A DNA stretch of 64,000 nucleotides from Palsa-504 sp963818225 (lineage in GTDB: Bacteria; Actinomycetota; Actinomycetes; Streptosporangiales; Streptosporangiaceae): contig CAWFRO010000010.1 in assembly GCA_963818225.1 (NCBI GenBank), forward strand, positions 124,001-188,000, given 5' to 3'. Numbering within the stretch: position 1 is the stretch's first letter; every line of letters starts with the position of its first letter. The notes beneath the pieces were generated by a model. It was not told where the DNA came from. It saw nothing but the letters and a program-made list of their open reading frames with translations, and made no database searches. Below, one piece after another: positions 8,259 through 19,746 of the stretch. Position numbers and translations under genes: made by a program.

Positions 8259-11063
8259 ATGCGGGATAGTCACCCGGTGATCCTCGAACGCGACGGTGAA
8301 CTGGCGGCGCTCCGCGCGGCCGGTGCGGCAGCGCAGCGGGGCCGGGGCGCATTGGTGCTGGTCGAGGGACCCGCCGGGATCGGGAAGACGTCGCTGCTGC
8401 GCACGGCGCACGCGGACCCAGCAGCGGCTAGCCTGCGCCTACTGGCCGCGCGGGGCATGGCGCTGGAGCGGGAGTTTCCTTACGGGATCGTCCGCCAGCT
8501 CTTCGAGCCGGTTCGCGCGGCGGCCGGGCCGGGGGAATGGGAGGGGCTGCTGGACGGGGCGGCCCGGCTGGCCGCCCGCGTCTTCGACTGGGCCGAGGCC
8601 GGCACGGTCGAAGACGACGTCCCGCATGCGACGATGCACGGGCTTTACTGGCTGGCCGCGAACCTGGCGGCGCGCCGGCCGCTGATGATCATGGTGGACG
8701 ATGCGCATTGGGCCGACGGGCCGTCCTTGCGGTGGCTGGCGCACCTGGCCGCCCGCGTTGAAGAGCTGCCGGTTGTGCTGCTGCTCGCGGTGCGGGACGG
8801 TCCTGCTGGCCAGCCGGTCTTGCTTGACGAACTGCGCACCGGCCCGGCCTGTACGCCGGTCCGGCTGGGGCCGCTTGGCCTCGCTGGGACCACCGCCCTG
8901 CTGCGTGAGCGGCTCGGCGGCCAGGCCGATGCCGGGCTATGCCAGGCCTGCCACACCAGCACCGGCGGGAATCCGTTCCTGCTCACGTCGCTGGCCGTCG
9001 CATTGCGCGACGGCGGTGCCGGCGACGCGGTCGAACGCCTCGGCCCGCAGCCGGTCGCCGAGGCCGTCCTGCGGCGGGTCGGGCAGCTCGGCCAGGGCGC
9101 CGGGCACCTGACGCGCGCCCTGGCGGTGCTCGGTGCCCCGGCGCCGCTGCGGCACGCCGCCGCGCTGTCGGATCTGGACCGGCCCGCCGCGGCGCGGCTC
9201 GCCGATCAGCTGCGCGCCGCCGATGTGCTGTCCCCTGGGCCGGTGCTCGAATTCGCGCACCCGATCGTGCGGACGGCCATCTACGAGTCGGTCCCGCCGG
9301 GCGAGCGGGCGCTGGCTCACGCCCGGGCCGCGGTGCTGCTCGAACGCGACGGCGACGACGCGGAACGCGTCGCGCTGCACCTGCTGCGCAGCGAGCCGGA
9401 CGGTGATCCGCATGTCATCGCAGTGCTGCGAGCGGCCGCCACTGCGGCCAGCGGGCGCGGCGCCCCGGGTACGGCCGCAGACTACCTGCGCCGCGCGCTT
9501 GAGGAGCCACCCGATCCGGCGACCAGGCCAGCGGTGCTCCTTGAGCTGGGGCTCGCCCTAGCCGCCGAACGCAGCCCAGCGGCCGTGACCGCCTTGCGGC
9601 AGGCCGTCGCCCTGGCCAGTGCCCCGCACGACCGGGCGGAGGCCGCCTTGATGTCCGCCCGCGCGCTGGGCCTGTGGGGCCACCATGACAGCGTGACCGC
9701 CATCTGTCGGGATGCGCTTGCCGCTGGTCAGGACCTCGGCCCGGCGGCGGACGACCTCGAGGCCGAGCTGTTCGCCAGCTCGTTCATCGCCGCCGCCACC
9801 ACGGGCGACGCGCGGGTCCTGGCGCGCCGGCGCCTGGCGGACCCGGGCGCATCCACCGCGTGGCACGTCTACGGCGCCCTGTGCGCGACGGCGGCCGCCC
9901 AGCCTGCCGACGATGCCCTGGCCCGCCTGGCCCCGGTGCTTGCGGACGGCCTGCCCGGCCTGGCCCCCGGCTCGCTTGCCGCGGTCTTGGCCCTGCTCGT
10001 CTTGATCTGGAACGGCGAACTCGCCACCGCCGGCCGCAGCTGCGACGCCGCGCTGTCGGCCGCCCGCGAGCAAGGCTCCATGAGCATGGTGGCGCACGTC
10101 AGCTGCCTGCGCTCGATGATCATGCGTCGCCTCGGCAAGCTGGATGACGCCGCAGCAGACGGACGGCTGGCCCTGGACTTCAAGCTCGCGACATCCCCGC
10201 CGCTCGCCGTCGCATGGGCGGCGTCCTTTTGCATCGAGGCACTGACCCCGCTGGGCCGCCTGGACGAGGCCGAGACGGTGGCAGCCGCCGCCGCAAGCCG
10301 CGAGCCCCCGGCCGGCTGGATTCACACCGTGCTGTTCCGACAGGCACGGGGCGCGCTGCGGGTCGCCCAGCGGCGCTACGCCGCAGCGCTCGACGACCTG
10401 ACCGCTGCCGCGGCGGGCTGGCGCGATCTCGGTATCGAAAACCCCGCCGTCGCGTCGTGGCGTACGGCCGCCGCCGCCGCGCATTCCGCGGCCGGGGACC
10501 GGGCACAAGCCGTGGCCCTCGCCAGCGAGCAGCTCACGCTCGCGCGCAAGATGGGCAGCCCGGTCACCCTCGGCATCGCGCTCGGGGCGTATGCCGCAGC
10601 AGCCCCAGCGGACCATCCGGGTGAATCGCTGGCCGAGGCGGTCAGGCTGCTGGAACCCACCTACGCCCGGTATGAGCTGGCGCTCGCCCTGGCTGACCTG
10701 GGCGGGTACCTCCGGCGGATCGGACGGCACGCCGACGCCCGGGACCCGTTGCGCCGGGCCATGGACCTCGCCCGGCGAACCGGCGCGGCGCCGCTGGCCG
10801 AGCAGGCCAGGAGGGAACTCCTCGCCTCCGGCGCCCGGCCCCGCCGCACCGCCCTCACCGGCCCGGACGCGCTGACCAGCAGCGAGCGGCAGGTCGCCGG
10901 GCTAGCCGCCGACGGGCGGTCCAACCGGGAGATCGCACAGCACCTGTTCATCACCCAGGCCACGGTGGAAACCCACCTGCGGCACGCCTTCCGCAAGCTC
11001 GGTATCACCTCACGCGCCGACCTGCCCGCACAGCTGCCCGGCCACGGCACCGGCCGTGAGTAG
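8259..11063 (+). CDS. LuxR-family large ATP-binding regulator (LAL type)
   Basis: This 934-residue protein has the three-part structure of LAL regulators. An N-terminal P-loop ATPase carries Walker A GPAGIGKTS at residues 37-45 and Walker B RPLMIMVDDAHW near 140-151. A long alpha-helical, TPR-like middle spans about 380-850. A C-terminal LuxR helix-turn-helix lies at about 868-925 (LTSSERQVAGLAADGRSN, then REIAQHLFITQATVETHLR). Such proteins activate transcription, often of secondary metabolism or sugar genes, after binding ATP and a ligand. The start ATG 8259 has AGGTAAGGGG upstream. The GH3 lipoprotein gene begins right after its stop, so co-transcription is likely; whether the sugar enzyme is its target is unknown. 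Confidence 0.93.
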   Translation: MRDSHPVILERDGELAALRAAGAAAQRGRGALVLVEGPAGIGKTSLLRTAHADPAAASLRLLAARGMALEREFPYGIVRQLFEPVRAAAGPGEWEGLLDGAARLAARVFDWAEAGTVEDDVPHATMHGLYWLAANLAARRPLMIMVDDAHWADGPSLRWLAHLAARVEELPVVLLLAVRDGPAGQPVLLDELRTGPACTPVRLGPLGLAGTTALLRERLGGQADAGLCQACHTSTGGNPFLLTSLAVALRDGGAGDAVERLGPQPVAEAVLRRVGQLGQGAGHLTRALAVLGAPAPLRHAAALSDLDRPAAARLADQLRAADVLSPGPVLEFAHPIVRTAIYESVPPGERALAHARAAVLLERDGDDAERVALHLLRSEPDGDPHVIAVLRAAATAASGRGAPGTAADYLRRALEEPPDPATRPAVLLELGLALAAERSPAAVTALRQAVALASAPHDRAEAALMSARALGLWGHHDSVTAICRDALAAGQDLGPAADDLEAELFASSFIAAATTGDARVLARRRLADPGASTAWHVYGALCATAAAQPADDALARLAPVLADGLPGLAPGSLAAVLALLVLIWNGELATAGRSCDAALSAAREQGSMSMVAHVSCLRSMIMRRLGKLDDAAADGRLALDFKLATSPPLAVAWAASFCIEALTPLGRLDEAETVAAAAASREPPAGWIHTVLFRQARGALRVAQRRYAAALDDLTAAAAGWRDLGIENPAVASWRTAAAAAHSAAGDRAQAVALASEQLTLARKMGSPVTLGIALGAYAAAAPADHPGESLAEAVRLLEPTYARYELALALADLGGYLRRIGRHADARDPLRRAMDLARRTGAAPLAEQARRELLASGARPRRTALTGPDALTSSERQVAGLAADGRSNREIAQHLFITQATVETHLRHAFRKLGITSRADLPAQLPGHGTGRE

Positions 11064-11075
11064 GGTGTGGGAACC

Positions 11076-12236
11076 ATGGGGAATGACCGGGCGGCGCAGC
11101 CGCCAGGTACGGGTCGCCGCGGAGTGGTGAAGAACATCATGACGCTGGGGGCGGCGGCGCCACTGGCGGGCGTGCTGGCCGGGACGGCGTGTGGGACCGC
11201 GCCGACCAGGACGGGCCAGCCGCGGGCCAAGCTGACCCCGCTGCAGCAGGCCGGCCAGCGGGTGATCTACTCCTATCCGGGCCGGACCGTGCCGGCGGCG
11301 CTGCTGCGCGCGATCCGCGCGGGTCAGGCCGCCGGGGTGATCTTCTTCGGGGACAACATCTCCGGCGACGCCCAGCTCGCTTCGGCCATCGCGCAGCTGG
11401 TGACGGCCCAGCAGCAGAGCCCGGTAGCGGCCCCGCTGCTGCTGATGACCGACCAGGAGGGCGGCGAGGTGCGGCGGCTGCCCGGCGCGCCGGCCCTGTC
11501 GCAGAAGCAGATCGGGGCGTCCGCCGACCCGGACCTGGAGGCGAGCCAGGCGGGCCGCGCGGCGGGCCAGAACCTGGCCGCCGTGGGCATGAACGTCAAC
11601 CTGGCGCCGGTGCTCGACGTGTACGACGAGCCAGGCAACTTCATCGACGAGTACCAGCGGTCTTACAGCAGCACGGCTTCGGTCGTGACCGGGTGCGGGA
11701 AGGCCTTCATCACCGCCCAGCAGCAGGCCGGCGTGGCCGCCACGGCCAAGCACTTCCCGGGACTGGGCACGGCGGCCAGGTCGCAGGATACGGACGCGGG
11801 CCCGGTCACCCTGGACGTGCCGCTGTCGCAGTTGCGGGACAGGGACGAGGCGCCCTATCCGGCCGCCATCGCCGCGGGCGTGAAGCTCATCATGGTGTCG
11901 TGGGCGATCTACCCGGCGCTGGATGCCGCCCGCCCGGCCGGGCTCTCCCCAGTGGTGGTCCAGGGTGAACTGCGCGGCCGGCTGGGCTACCAGGGCGTGA
12001 CCGTCACCGACGCGCTGGAAGCCGGGGCGCTGACCGCGTTCGGCAGCTACGGGCCGCGGGCCGTGCTGGCCGCCCAGGCCGGGATGGACCTGCTGCTGTG
12101 CTCGGCGCGGGATCCGAGCGAGGGCCAGGCGGTCACTTCGGCCCTGGCCAGCGCGCTGGATAGCGGGAAGCTGACTCCGGGTGCCTTCGGCGCGGCCGTC
12201 GAGCGGGTCACCGCGCTGCGCAATCAGGTGCGCTGA
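11076..12236 (+). CDS. glycoside hydrolase family 3 lipoprotein (beta-N-acetylhexosaminidase-like)
   Basis: I use ATG 11076; an in-frame GTG at 11067 is possible. The N-terminus is a lipoprotein signal with a twin arginine (GRRGVVKN), a hydrophobic core and the lipobox AGTAC. The mature part is the GH3 TIM barrel: GVIFFGDNI, LLLMTDQEGGEVRRL, GMNVNLAPVLDV, AKHFPGLG near residue 224, MVSWAIYP, and the nucleophile Asp in VTVTDALEAGAL at about residue 312. NagZ-type enzymes remove GlcNAc from peptidoglycan fragments. The loop that in NagZ carries an Asp-Ser-His acid/base dyad reads SQDTDAGP here, so the usual His is Asp. Many actinobacterial lipoprotein members appear to share this, so activity or specificity may differ. 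It would be anchored outside the membrane. Confidence 0.85.
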   Translation: MGNDRAAQPPGTGRRGVVKNIMTLGAAAPLAGVLAGTACGTAPTRTGQPRAKLTPLQQAGQRVIYSYPGRTVPAALLRAIRAGQAAGVIFFGDNISGDAQLASAIAQLVTAQQQSPVAAPLLLMTDQEGGEVRRLPGAPALSQKQIGASADPDLEASQAGRAAGQNLAAVGMNVNLAPVLDVYDEPGNFIDEYQRSYSSTASVVTGCGKAFITAQQQAGVAATAKHFPGLGTAARSQDTDAGPVTLDVPLSQLRDRDEAPYPAAIAAGVKLIMVSWAIYPALDAARPAGLSPVVVQGELRGRLGYQGVTVTDALEAGALTAFGSYGPRAVLAAQAGMDLLLCSARDPSEGQAVTSALASALDSGKLTPGAFGAAVERVTALRNQVR

Positions 12237-12250
12237 GCGCGGGCGGCCAG

Positions 12251-12279
12251 TGTCCATCAAGGCGGGGGCCGTTCGATAT
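12251..12279 (+). promoter_or_regulatory. candidate ECF42-type promoter upstream of DGPF gene
   Basis: TGTCCA (12251-12256), a 17-bp spacer and CGATAT (12274-12279) resemble the published ECF42 promoter pattern (TGTCGA at -35, CGA at -10). They lie about 48 bp before the DGPF gene, which matches autoregulation of DGPF-ECF42 units. One mismatch at -35. Confidence 0.45.
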
Positions 12280-12326
12280 TAGGGAGTAAGCCACTGGCGT
12301 TCGCATCCGCAGGAGGGAAACGGATC

Positions 12327-12674
12327 ATGAAGTACATGCTGCTGCTCAACCGCACGAGCGACGCGCTGCCGGAGCCGGGGACCGCCGAGCTCAACCGGAT
12401 CATCCAGGAATACGGGGCGGCGATGGAAGCTATGGCCCGGGCCGGGGTCCTGATCGACTGCGCCGCCCTGGGGGCTCGCTCCTCGACGACGACGGTCCGG
12501 GTCCGGGACGGCGAGACGATCATCACCGACGGGCCGTCGGCGGAGATCAAGGAGCAGCTCGGCGGGTACAGCATCATCGAGTGCGCCGATCTCGACGAGG
12601 CGCTCAAGTGGGCTGCTAGCAGCCCGGCAGCGCGGGATGCCTCGGTGGAGGTCCGCCCGGTCGTGTCGGCCTAG
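12327..12674 (+). CDS. YCII-related (DGPF domain) protein
   Basis: The 115-residue protein begins MKYMLLLNRT after GGAGGGAAACGGATC and contains the family signature TIITDGPSAEIKEQLGGY at about residues 70-88 (the DGPF-type motif), with further strands around SIIECADLDEALKWA. YCII/DGPF proteins form ferredoxin-like dimers of unclear catalytic role. In actinobacteria genes of this kind are typically found beside ECF42 sigma factors and are their main targets, exactly as here: the sigma gene starts 6 bp after this stop codon. The pair therefore forms one transcription unit. Confidence 0.92.
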   Translation: MKYMLLLNRTSDALPEPGTAELNRIIQEYGAAMEAMARAGVLIDCAALGARSSTTTVRVRDGETIITDGPSAEIKEQLGGYSIIECADLDEALKWAASSPAARDASVEVRPVVSA

Positions 12675-12680
12675 GCCCCG

Positions 12681-13913
12681 GTGACTGGCCCGCTCGACCA
12701 GTTCGTCCGCCAGCGCTGGTGGGCGGCGGTGGCTACGGTGTGTCGGCTGACGGGTGACCTCGAAGCAGCCGAGGACGCGGTGCAGGACGCGTACGTGGCC
12801 GCACTGGAGCGGTGGCCGGTCACCGGAGTGCCGGACAACGCCCTCGGCTGGCTCGTCGGCGTGGCCCGGCACAAGGCCATCGACCGGCTGCGGCGGGAGG
12901 CCGCCCGCAGCACGAAGGAGGCGGCCGCCATGCGCGAGCTCGGCGACGGCGGCACCGGCCAGGACGCGTCGCCGCCGGACGCGGCACCGCGGGACGCCGA
13001 CATGCTCAGCCTGGTGTTCATGTGCTGCCATCCGGCGCTGGGGCCTGGGGCCCGGGTCGCGCTGACGTTGCGGTCGGTGTGCGGGCTGTCCACCGCGGAG
13101 ATCGCGGCGGCCTTCCTGGTCTCCGAGGAGACGATGGCTAAGCGGCTGGTCCGGGCCAAGACCAAGATCCGCGAGGCGGGAATCCCGTTCCGTGTACCCG
13201 GTCCGGCCGAGCTCCCGGAGCGCCTCGATGCCGTGCTGCGGGTGATCTACCTGTTGTTCACCGAGGGTCACATGGCCACCCGGGGCGAGGCCCTGGTCCG
13301 CGGCGATCTGTGCGACACGGCTATCTGGATGGCCCGCGGCGTGTCCGGGCTGCTGCCCGGCGAAAGCGAGGTAATGGGACTGCTGGCCTTGCTGCTGCTG
13401 ACCGATGCGCGCCGGGCCGCGCGCACCGACGACCTCGGCGGGCTCGTACTGCTGGAGGACCAGGACCGCAGCCGGTGGGACCGGGAGATGATCGCGGCAG
13501 GCGACGCGATCCTGGAGGCGGCGCTGCGCCAGGGCCGACCGGGTCCGTATCAGCTGCACGCGGCCATCGCGGCCTGCCATTCGACCGCGGCCGACGCCGA
13601 CCAGACCGACTGGCGGCAGATCGCGCTGCTGTATGGCGAGCTGATCCGGTACGAGCCGACCCCGGTGGTGGAAGCCAACCGGGCGGTCGCCGTGGCCATG
13701 GCCGAGGGCCCGGCCGCGGGCCTGGTCATCCTCGACGCGCTGGCCCATAACCCGCAGTTGCAGCGGTGGCCCCAGCTGCACATCGCCCGCGGCGAGCTGC
13801 TACGGCGCCTCGGGCGCGGCGAGGAGGCGGCGCGGGCCTACCGGACGGCGCTCGCCCTCGAGCCGGCCGCGGCCACCCGGTCCTTCATCAGCAAGCGCCT
13901 GAGCGGCAGCTAG
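12681..13913 (+). CDS. ECF42-type RNA polymerase sigma factor with C-terminal TPR-like extension
   Basis: This 410-residue protein starts at GTG 12681 and probably depends on translation of the DGPF gene just upstream. Region sigma-2 covers residues 1-70 (VCRLTGDLEAAEDAVQDAYV, then GWLVGVARHKAIDRLRREAA) and sigma-4 about 110-165 (CGLSTAEIAAAFLVSEETMA). It then continues for another 240 residues of helices ending in LLRRLGRGEEAARAYRTALA, a TPR-like repeat. This long C-terminal domain instead of an anti-sigma partner is characteristic of ECF42. The regulated output is normally the neighbouring DGPF gene(s). The stop overlaps that of the convergent miaB in a shared CTAG. Confidence 0.93.
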   Translation: MTGPLDQFVRQRWWAAVATVCRLTGDLEAAEDAVQDAYVAALERWPVTGVPDNALGWLVGVARHKAIDRLRREAARSTKEAAAMRELGDGGTGQDASPPDAAPRDADMLSLVFMCCHPALGPGARVALTLRSVCGLSTAEIAAAFLVSEETMAKRLVRAKTKIREAGIPFRVPGPAELPERLDAVLRVIYLLFTEGHMATRGEALVRGDLCDTAIWMARGVSGLLPGESEVMGLLALLLLTDARRAARTDDLGGLVLLEDQDRSRWDREMIAAGDAILEAALRQGRPGPYQLHAAIAACHSTAADADQTDWRQIALLYGELIRYEPTPVVEANRAVAVAMAEGPAAGLVILDALAHNPQLQRWPQLHIARGELLRRLGRGEEAARAYRTALALEPAAATRSFISKRLSGS

Positions 13914-15005
13914 CGGGCGGAGGGGCTGGGCGCGGGCATGCCGAGCAGGACGGGAACGGCGGCAGCCGCGGCGTCGGGGGGCTCGGGTGTCGCGGCGGCG
14001 GCCGCCCAGGCGTCACCGGCGCGGGTGCGGCGGACGGACAGCGGCGCGGAGTCGGACAGCAGGTAGTGCGGGGCGCCCCGGGTGACCGTCACGGTGACGA
14101 TGTCGCCGGGACGCGGATCGGACTCGTGCGGGGCGAAGTGGACCAGGCGGTTGTCGCGGGCCCGGCCGGACATGCGGTGGGTGGCGGCGTCCTTGCGGCC
14201 CTCCCCCTCGGCGACCAGCACCTCGACCGTGGCCCCGGTCAGCTTGCGGTTCTCCGCGTAGGTGGTCTCCTCGACCAGGGCGGTCAGCCGGTCGTAACGT
14301 TCGGCCACCACGCGGGCCGGGACCTGGCCGTCCATGGTGGCGGCCGGGGTGCCGGGACGGATCGAGTAGCGGAAGGTGAACGCGCCCGCGAAATGAGCCT
14401 GGCGCACCAGGTCCAGGGTGTCCTCGAAGTCCCGGTCGGTCTCGCCCGGGAAGCCGACGATGATGTCGGTGGTGATGGCGGCGTCGGGCAGGCTGGTCCG
14501 CACCCGGTCCAGGATGGCCAGGTACCGGTCCCGGCGGTAGGCCCGCCGCATCGCCTTCAGCACGGCGTCCGAGCCGGACTGCAGCGGCATGTGCAGGCTG
14601 GGCATGACGTTCGGGGTGTCCGCCATCGCCTCGATGACGTCGTCGGTGAAGTCTCTGGGGTGCGGGGAGGTGAAGCGGACGCGCTCCAGGCCCTCGATCT
14701 CCCCGCAGCTGCGCAGCAGCTTGCCGAACGCCTGCCGGTCACCGAACTCGGCGCCGTAGGAGTTCACGTTCTGGCCGAGCAGCGTGACCTCGAGCATCCC
14801 GTCTGCGGTCAGCGCGCCGATCTCGGCCAGGATGTCGCCGGGGCGGCGGTCCCGCTCCCGTCCCCGCAGGCTGGGCACGATGCAGAAGGTGCAGGTGTTA
14901 TTGCAGCCGACCGAGATCGAGACCCAGGCGGAGTAGGCGGACTGGCGCCGGGCGGGCAGCAGCGAGGGGAACGTCTCCAGCGTCTCGGCGAACTCGACCT
15001 GAGCC

Positions 15006-17081
<2,076 letters not shown>

Positions 17082-17534
17082 GGTCACCCCTTTCCGTCCA
17101 TAACCTCGGGGCATTTTTGTGTTGTGACTCTTGGTCCGGTTTTGAGGATTTATGCCCACGGGCGGGCCGCCGCACTCGGCGGGCCGCCGACCGTTCCCCG
17201 GTCCAGTCCCTGGTTACCTTATGTGTCTTCCGGCTTCTCCTCCGCTGAACACTGGCCTGGTTTTCGGTGCGGGTCAGGACAACACCTCGCTGCCGTGAGG
17301 TTAAGGCTTGATAACCTTTTTATCAAGCAAAGGGCCCCTGACCGGCGCGAACAGTGCGTTATGCGGACGAAAGGACGCGTCCGGCACGGCGTCGTGGCTG
17401 TTGTGACGCTTGGTGGCTCACGCTCGGGCGACCAGGCGTCGCGGCGGCACCGCCCTGGTCGGGCGGGTGGCGGCGAGGTTACCCGGAGTAACCATTGCGA
17501 GCAGGGTCCGGGGCGCGGAGGGCGGCGCGCTGAG
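17082..17534. other. non-coding stretch between recX and rny
   Basis: About 450 bp with no convincing gene. It holds the candidate rny promoter and a 9-bp dyad (17298-17328), a GC-rich imperfect inverted repeat around 17160-17195, and otherwise unremarkable sequence. This would be the long leader of the rny-miaB transcript. Confidence 0.6.
17298..17328 (-). promoter_or_regulatory. candidate rny promoter overlapped by a perfect 9-bp dyad
   Basis: On the minus strand TTGATA (17326-17321), a 17-bp spacer and TAACCT (17303-17298) form a plausible housekeeping promoter. The arms GCTTGATAA and TTATCAAGC (17306-17328, 5-bp centre) make a perfect inverted repeat over the -35 and spacer in an AT-rich patch, as an operator would. 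It is about 220 bp upstream of the rny GTG. No cognate regulator is evident. Confidence 0.5.
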
Positions 17535-18182
17535 CTATCCGCCGGGCTCGTCCGGGGCCGTGTAGAGGTCACCGAAGCCGGCGGGGCCGGCGCTGTCGTC
17601 GGGGTCGAGGTACTGGTCAGGATCCAGTCCGGGGATCTCGCGGGATCCTTCTTGCTCCAGGACTTCCTTGATCAGGCGGAAGACCAGGCCGGCTGGATAG
17701 CCCTTGCGGGCCAGGGTGCCGGCCGCCCGCCGGGCGCGGACCTCAGGCGGCTGGCCGCGGCTGGCGGCCAGCTTCTGTTCGACCAGGCGGCGGGCGGTGG
17801 CCGCCTCCTGGTCGGGATCGAGGGTGCCGACCGCCTCGCGGATCTCCTCGGCCTGCACGCCCTGATGGCGGAGCTCGGCGGACAGCGAGCGGCGGGACAG
17901 CCCGCGGCTGTGGTGCCGGGACTCGACCCAAGCCCGGGCGAAGGCCGCGTCATCGATCAGGCCAACGTCGGCGAAGCGAGCGAGCACCGCCTCGGCGGCG
18001 TCGGCCGGTACCCGGCGACGGCGCAGCGCGGCGGCCAGCTGAGTCCGGGTCCTCGGGGCGATGGCCAGCATCCGCAGGCAGATCTGCCTGGCCCGTGCTT
18101 CAGGGTCACCGGCCTCGGTCAGCGCCGGTGAAGTCCCGGCGTCCTGGGACGGTGACCCTGAAGGCGGCTTGCGGCGTGCCAT
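17535..18182 (-). CDS. recX: regulatory protein RecX
   Basis: RecX binds RecA filaments and limits their growth. The 215-residue protein lies 5 bp downstream of recA on the same strand. The RecX three-helix repeats are recognisable: ARQICLRMLAIAPRTRTQLA at 30-50, VLARFADVGLIDDAAFARAW near 65-85, LSRRSLSAELRHQGVQAEEI at 93-112, and RKGYPAGLVFRLIKEVLEQE near 160-180. Unstructured proline/acidic tails flank both ends. Its position directly behind recA and joint expression are typical of actinobacteria. RecX shares the damage-regulated recA transcript. Confidence 0.94.
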   Translation of the reverse strand: MARRKPPSGSPSQDAGTSPALTEAGDPEARARQICLRMLAIAPRTRTQLAAALRRRRVPADAAEAVLARFADVGLIDDAAFARAWVESRHHSRGLSRRSLSAELRHQGVQAEEIREAVGTLDPDQEAATARRLVEQKLAASRGQPPEVRARRAAGTLARKGYPAGLVFRLIKEVLEQEGSREIPGLDPDQYLDPDDSAGPAGFGDLYTAPDEPGG

Positions 18183-18187
18183 TCCTG

Positions 18188-19339
18188 CTAGACGGTGACA
18201 CCGGGCGCCGTCGTGACGGTCCGCGGCGCGCCGACCCCGTTGCCTGCTCCATTACCGGCCCTGGCGGGCGGGGGGATCGAGGGGACGGGGCTGCTGGGGG
18301 TGGCGTCGGCGTCGAGGCGCGGGCCGATGCCGAGCTTCTCCTTGATCCGCTTCTCGATCTCGTTGGCTATGTCCTCGTTCTCGCGCAGGAAATTACGGGC
18401 GTTCTCCTTGCCCTGGCCGAGCTGGTCGCCCTCATAGGTGTACCAGGCGCCGGACTTGCGCACGATCCCCTGATCCACGCCGAGGTCGATCAGGCTGCCC
18501 TCGCGGCTGATCCCGATTCCGTACAGGATGTCGAATTCCGCGCTTTTGAACGGCGGAGCGCACTTGTTCTTCACGACCTTGACACGGGTGCGGTTGCCGA
18601 CGGATTCGGTGCCGTCCTTCAGCGTCTCGATCCGCCGGATATCCAGGCGGATGGAGGCGTAGAACTTGAGCGCCTTACCGCCAGAGGTGGTCTCGGGTGA
18701 GCCGAACATCACGCCGACCTTTTCCCGCAGCTGGTTGATGAAGATCGCCGTGGTCTTGGTCTGGTTCAGCGCGCCGGTGATCTTGCGGAGAGCCTGGGAC
18801 ATCAGCCGCGCCTGGAGCCCGACGTGACTGTCCCCCATCTCGCCCTCGATCTCCGCCTTGGGCACGAGGGCGGCGACCGAGTCGATGACGACGACATCGA
18901 TGGCACCGGACCTGATCAGCGTGTCCGCGATCTCGAGGGCCTGCTCGCCGGTGTCCGGCTGGGAGACCAGCAGCGCGTCGGTGTCCACGCCGAGCTTCTT
19001 GGCGTAGTCCGGGTCGAGTGCGTGCTCGGCGTCGATGAACGCGGCGATGCCGCCTGCCCGCTGCGCGTTGGCCAAGGCGTGCAGCGCCACGGTCGTCTTA
19101 CCGCTGCTCTCAGGTCCGTAGATCTCGACGATGCGGCCGCGGGGCAGGCCGCCGAGGCCGAGCGCGACGTCCAGCGCGATCGAGCCGGTCGGGATCACCT
19201 CGACCGGCACCCGGGTCTCATCGCCGAGACGCATGACCGAGCCCTTGCCGAACTGCCGCTCGATCTGGAGCAGCGCGGACTCCAGGGCCTTCTCCTTGTC
19301 GCCTGCCCGCTCGACGCTCGGCTTGGTGTTTCCTGCCAT
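18188..19339 (-). CDS. recA: recombinase RecA
   Basis: RecA forms filaments on single-stranded DNA, drives homologous recombination and triggers LexA cleavage. I start at ATG 19339 (MAGNTKPSVERAGDKEKALE), with GGGAG upstream, giving 383 residues; the frame is open 36 bp further. Visible landmarks: Walker A GPESSGKTT near residue 74, Walker B region DVVVIDSVAALVPKAEIEG, loop L1 MGDSHVGLQARLMSQ, L2 INQLREKVGVMFGSPETTSG, and the C-terminal domain KENARNFLRENEDIANEIE. A glycine/asparagine/proline-rich tail of about 45 residues follows, with no intein. A LexA-like box lies about 225 bp upstream. Confidence 0.98.
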   Translation of the reverse strand: MAGNTKPSVERAGDKEKALESALLQIERQFGKGSVMRLGDETRVPVEVIPTGSIALDVALGLGGLPRGRIVEIYGPESSGKTTVALHALANAQRAGGIAAFIDAEHALDPDYAKKLGVDTDALLVSQPDTGEQALEIADTLIRSGAIDVVVIDSVAALVPKAEIEGEMGDSHVGLQARLMSQALRKITGALNQTKTTAIFINQLREKVGVMFGSPETTSGGKALKFYASIRLDIRRIETLKDGTESVGNRTRVKVVKNKCAPPFKSAEFDILYGIGISREGSLIDLGVDQGIVRKSGAWYTYEGDQLGQGKENARNFLRENEDIANEIEKRIKEKLGIGPRLDADATPSSPVPSIPPPARAGNGAGNGVGAPRTVTTAPGVTV

Positions 19340-19746
19340 TGGGACTCCCTGCCGGGTAAGGGGGCCTGCGGGCACCTTCCCGCACCGCCCAGGTCGTCTT
19401 CGTCGTGGTCCCGCCGGTCACCCGGCGGATCGGTGGACACGCTACGCGCCGCCACTGACATTCCTGCCAGCGTTTTCCGCCGGGCGCCCGTCCGCGGGAA
19501 TCTCGCGGGCCGTGACCCGCGGCACCAGCGGCCGGGATCACTGCCGTTGGGTCAACTATAGGGCGAACGTGTATTCGACCATGCGCGACACGCCGAAGAC
19601 GGCCGGAAATCCCTGGGAAATCGCGGATATGCGTTCGGCCGGGCGTCCTTCGGAACGCCGGGCCGTCCGGCCGGCCTGATCGTCAGGGGAAGTCGTACGA
19701 ACATTATTTTTGTGCGAACGAACATCGATAATGTAGGTTTGGAATC
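19340..19746. other. recA / deoR intergenic region
   Basis: About 400 bp between divergently transcribed recA (minus) and the DeoR-type gene (plus). It contains the LexA-like box at 19563-19578 and an AT-rich stretch (19690-19740) with repeated CGAAC motifs, including GTACGAACATT and GCGAACGAACATCG. That stretch is probably the promoter/operator of the DeoR gene. No other gene is convincing. Confidence 0.55.
19563..19578 (-). promoter_or_regulatory. LexA (SOS) box-like site upstream of recA
   Basis: GCGAACGTGTATTCGA fits the Gram-positive SOS box pattern GAAC-N4-GTTC with one mismatch (ATTC). Being upstream of recA, it is likely the damage-responsive operator of recA-recX. Confidence 0.6.
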
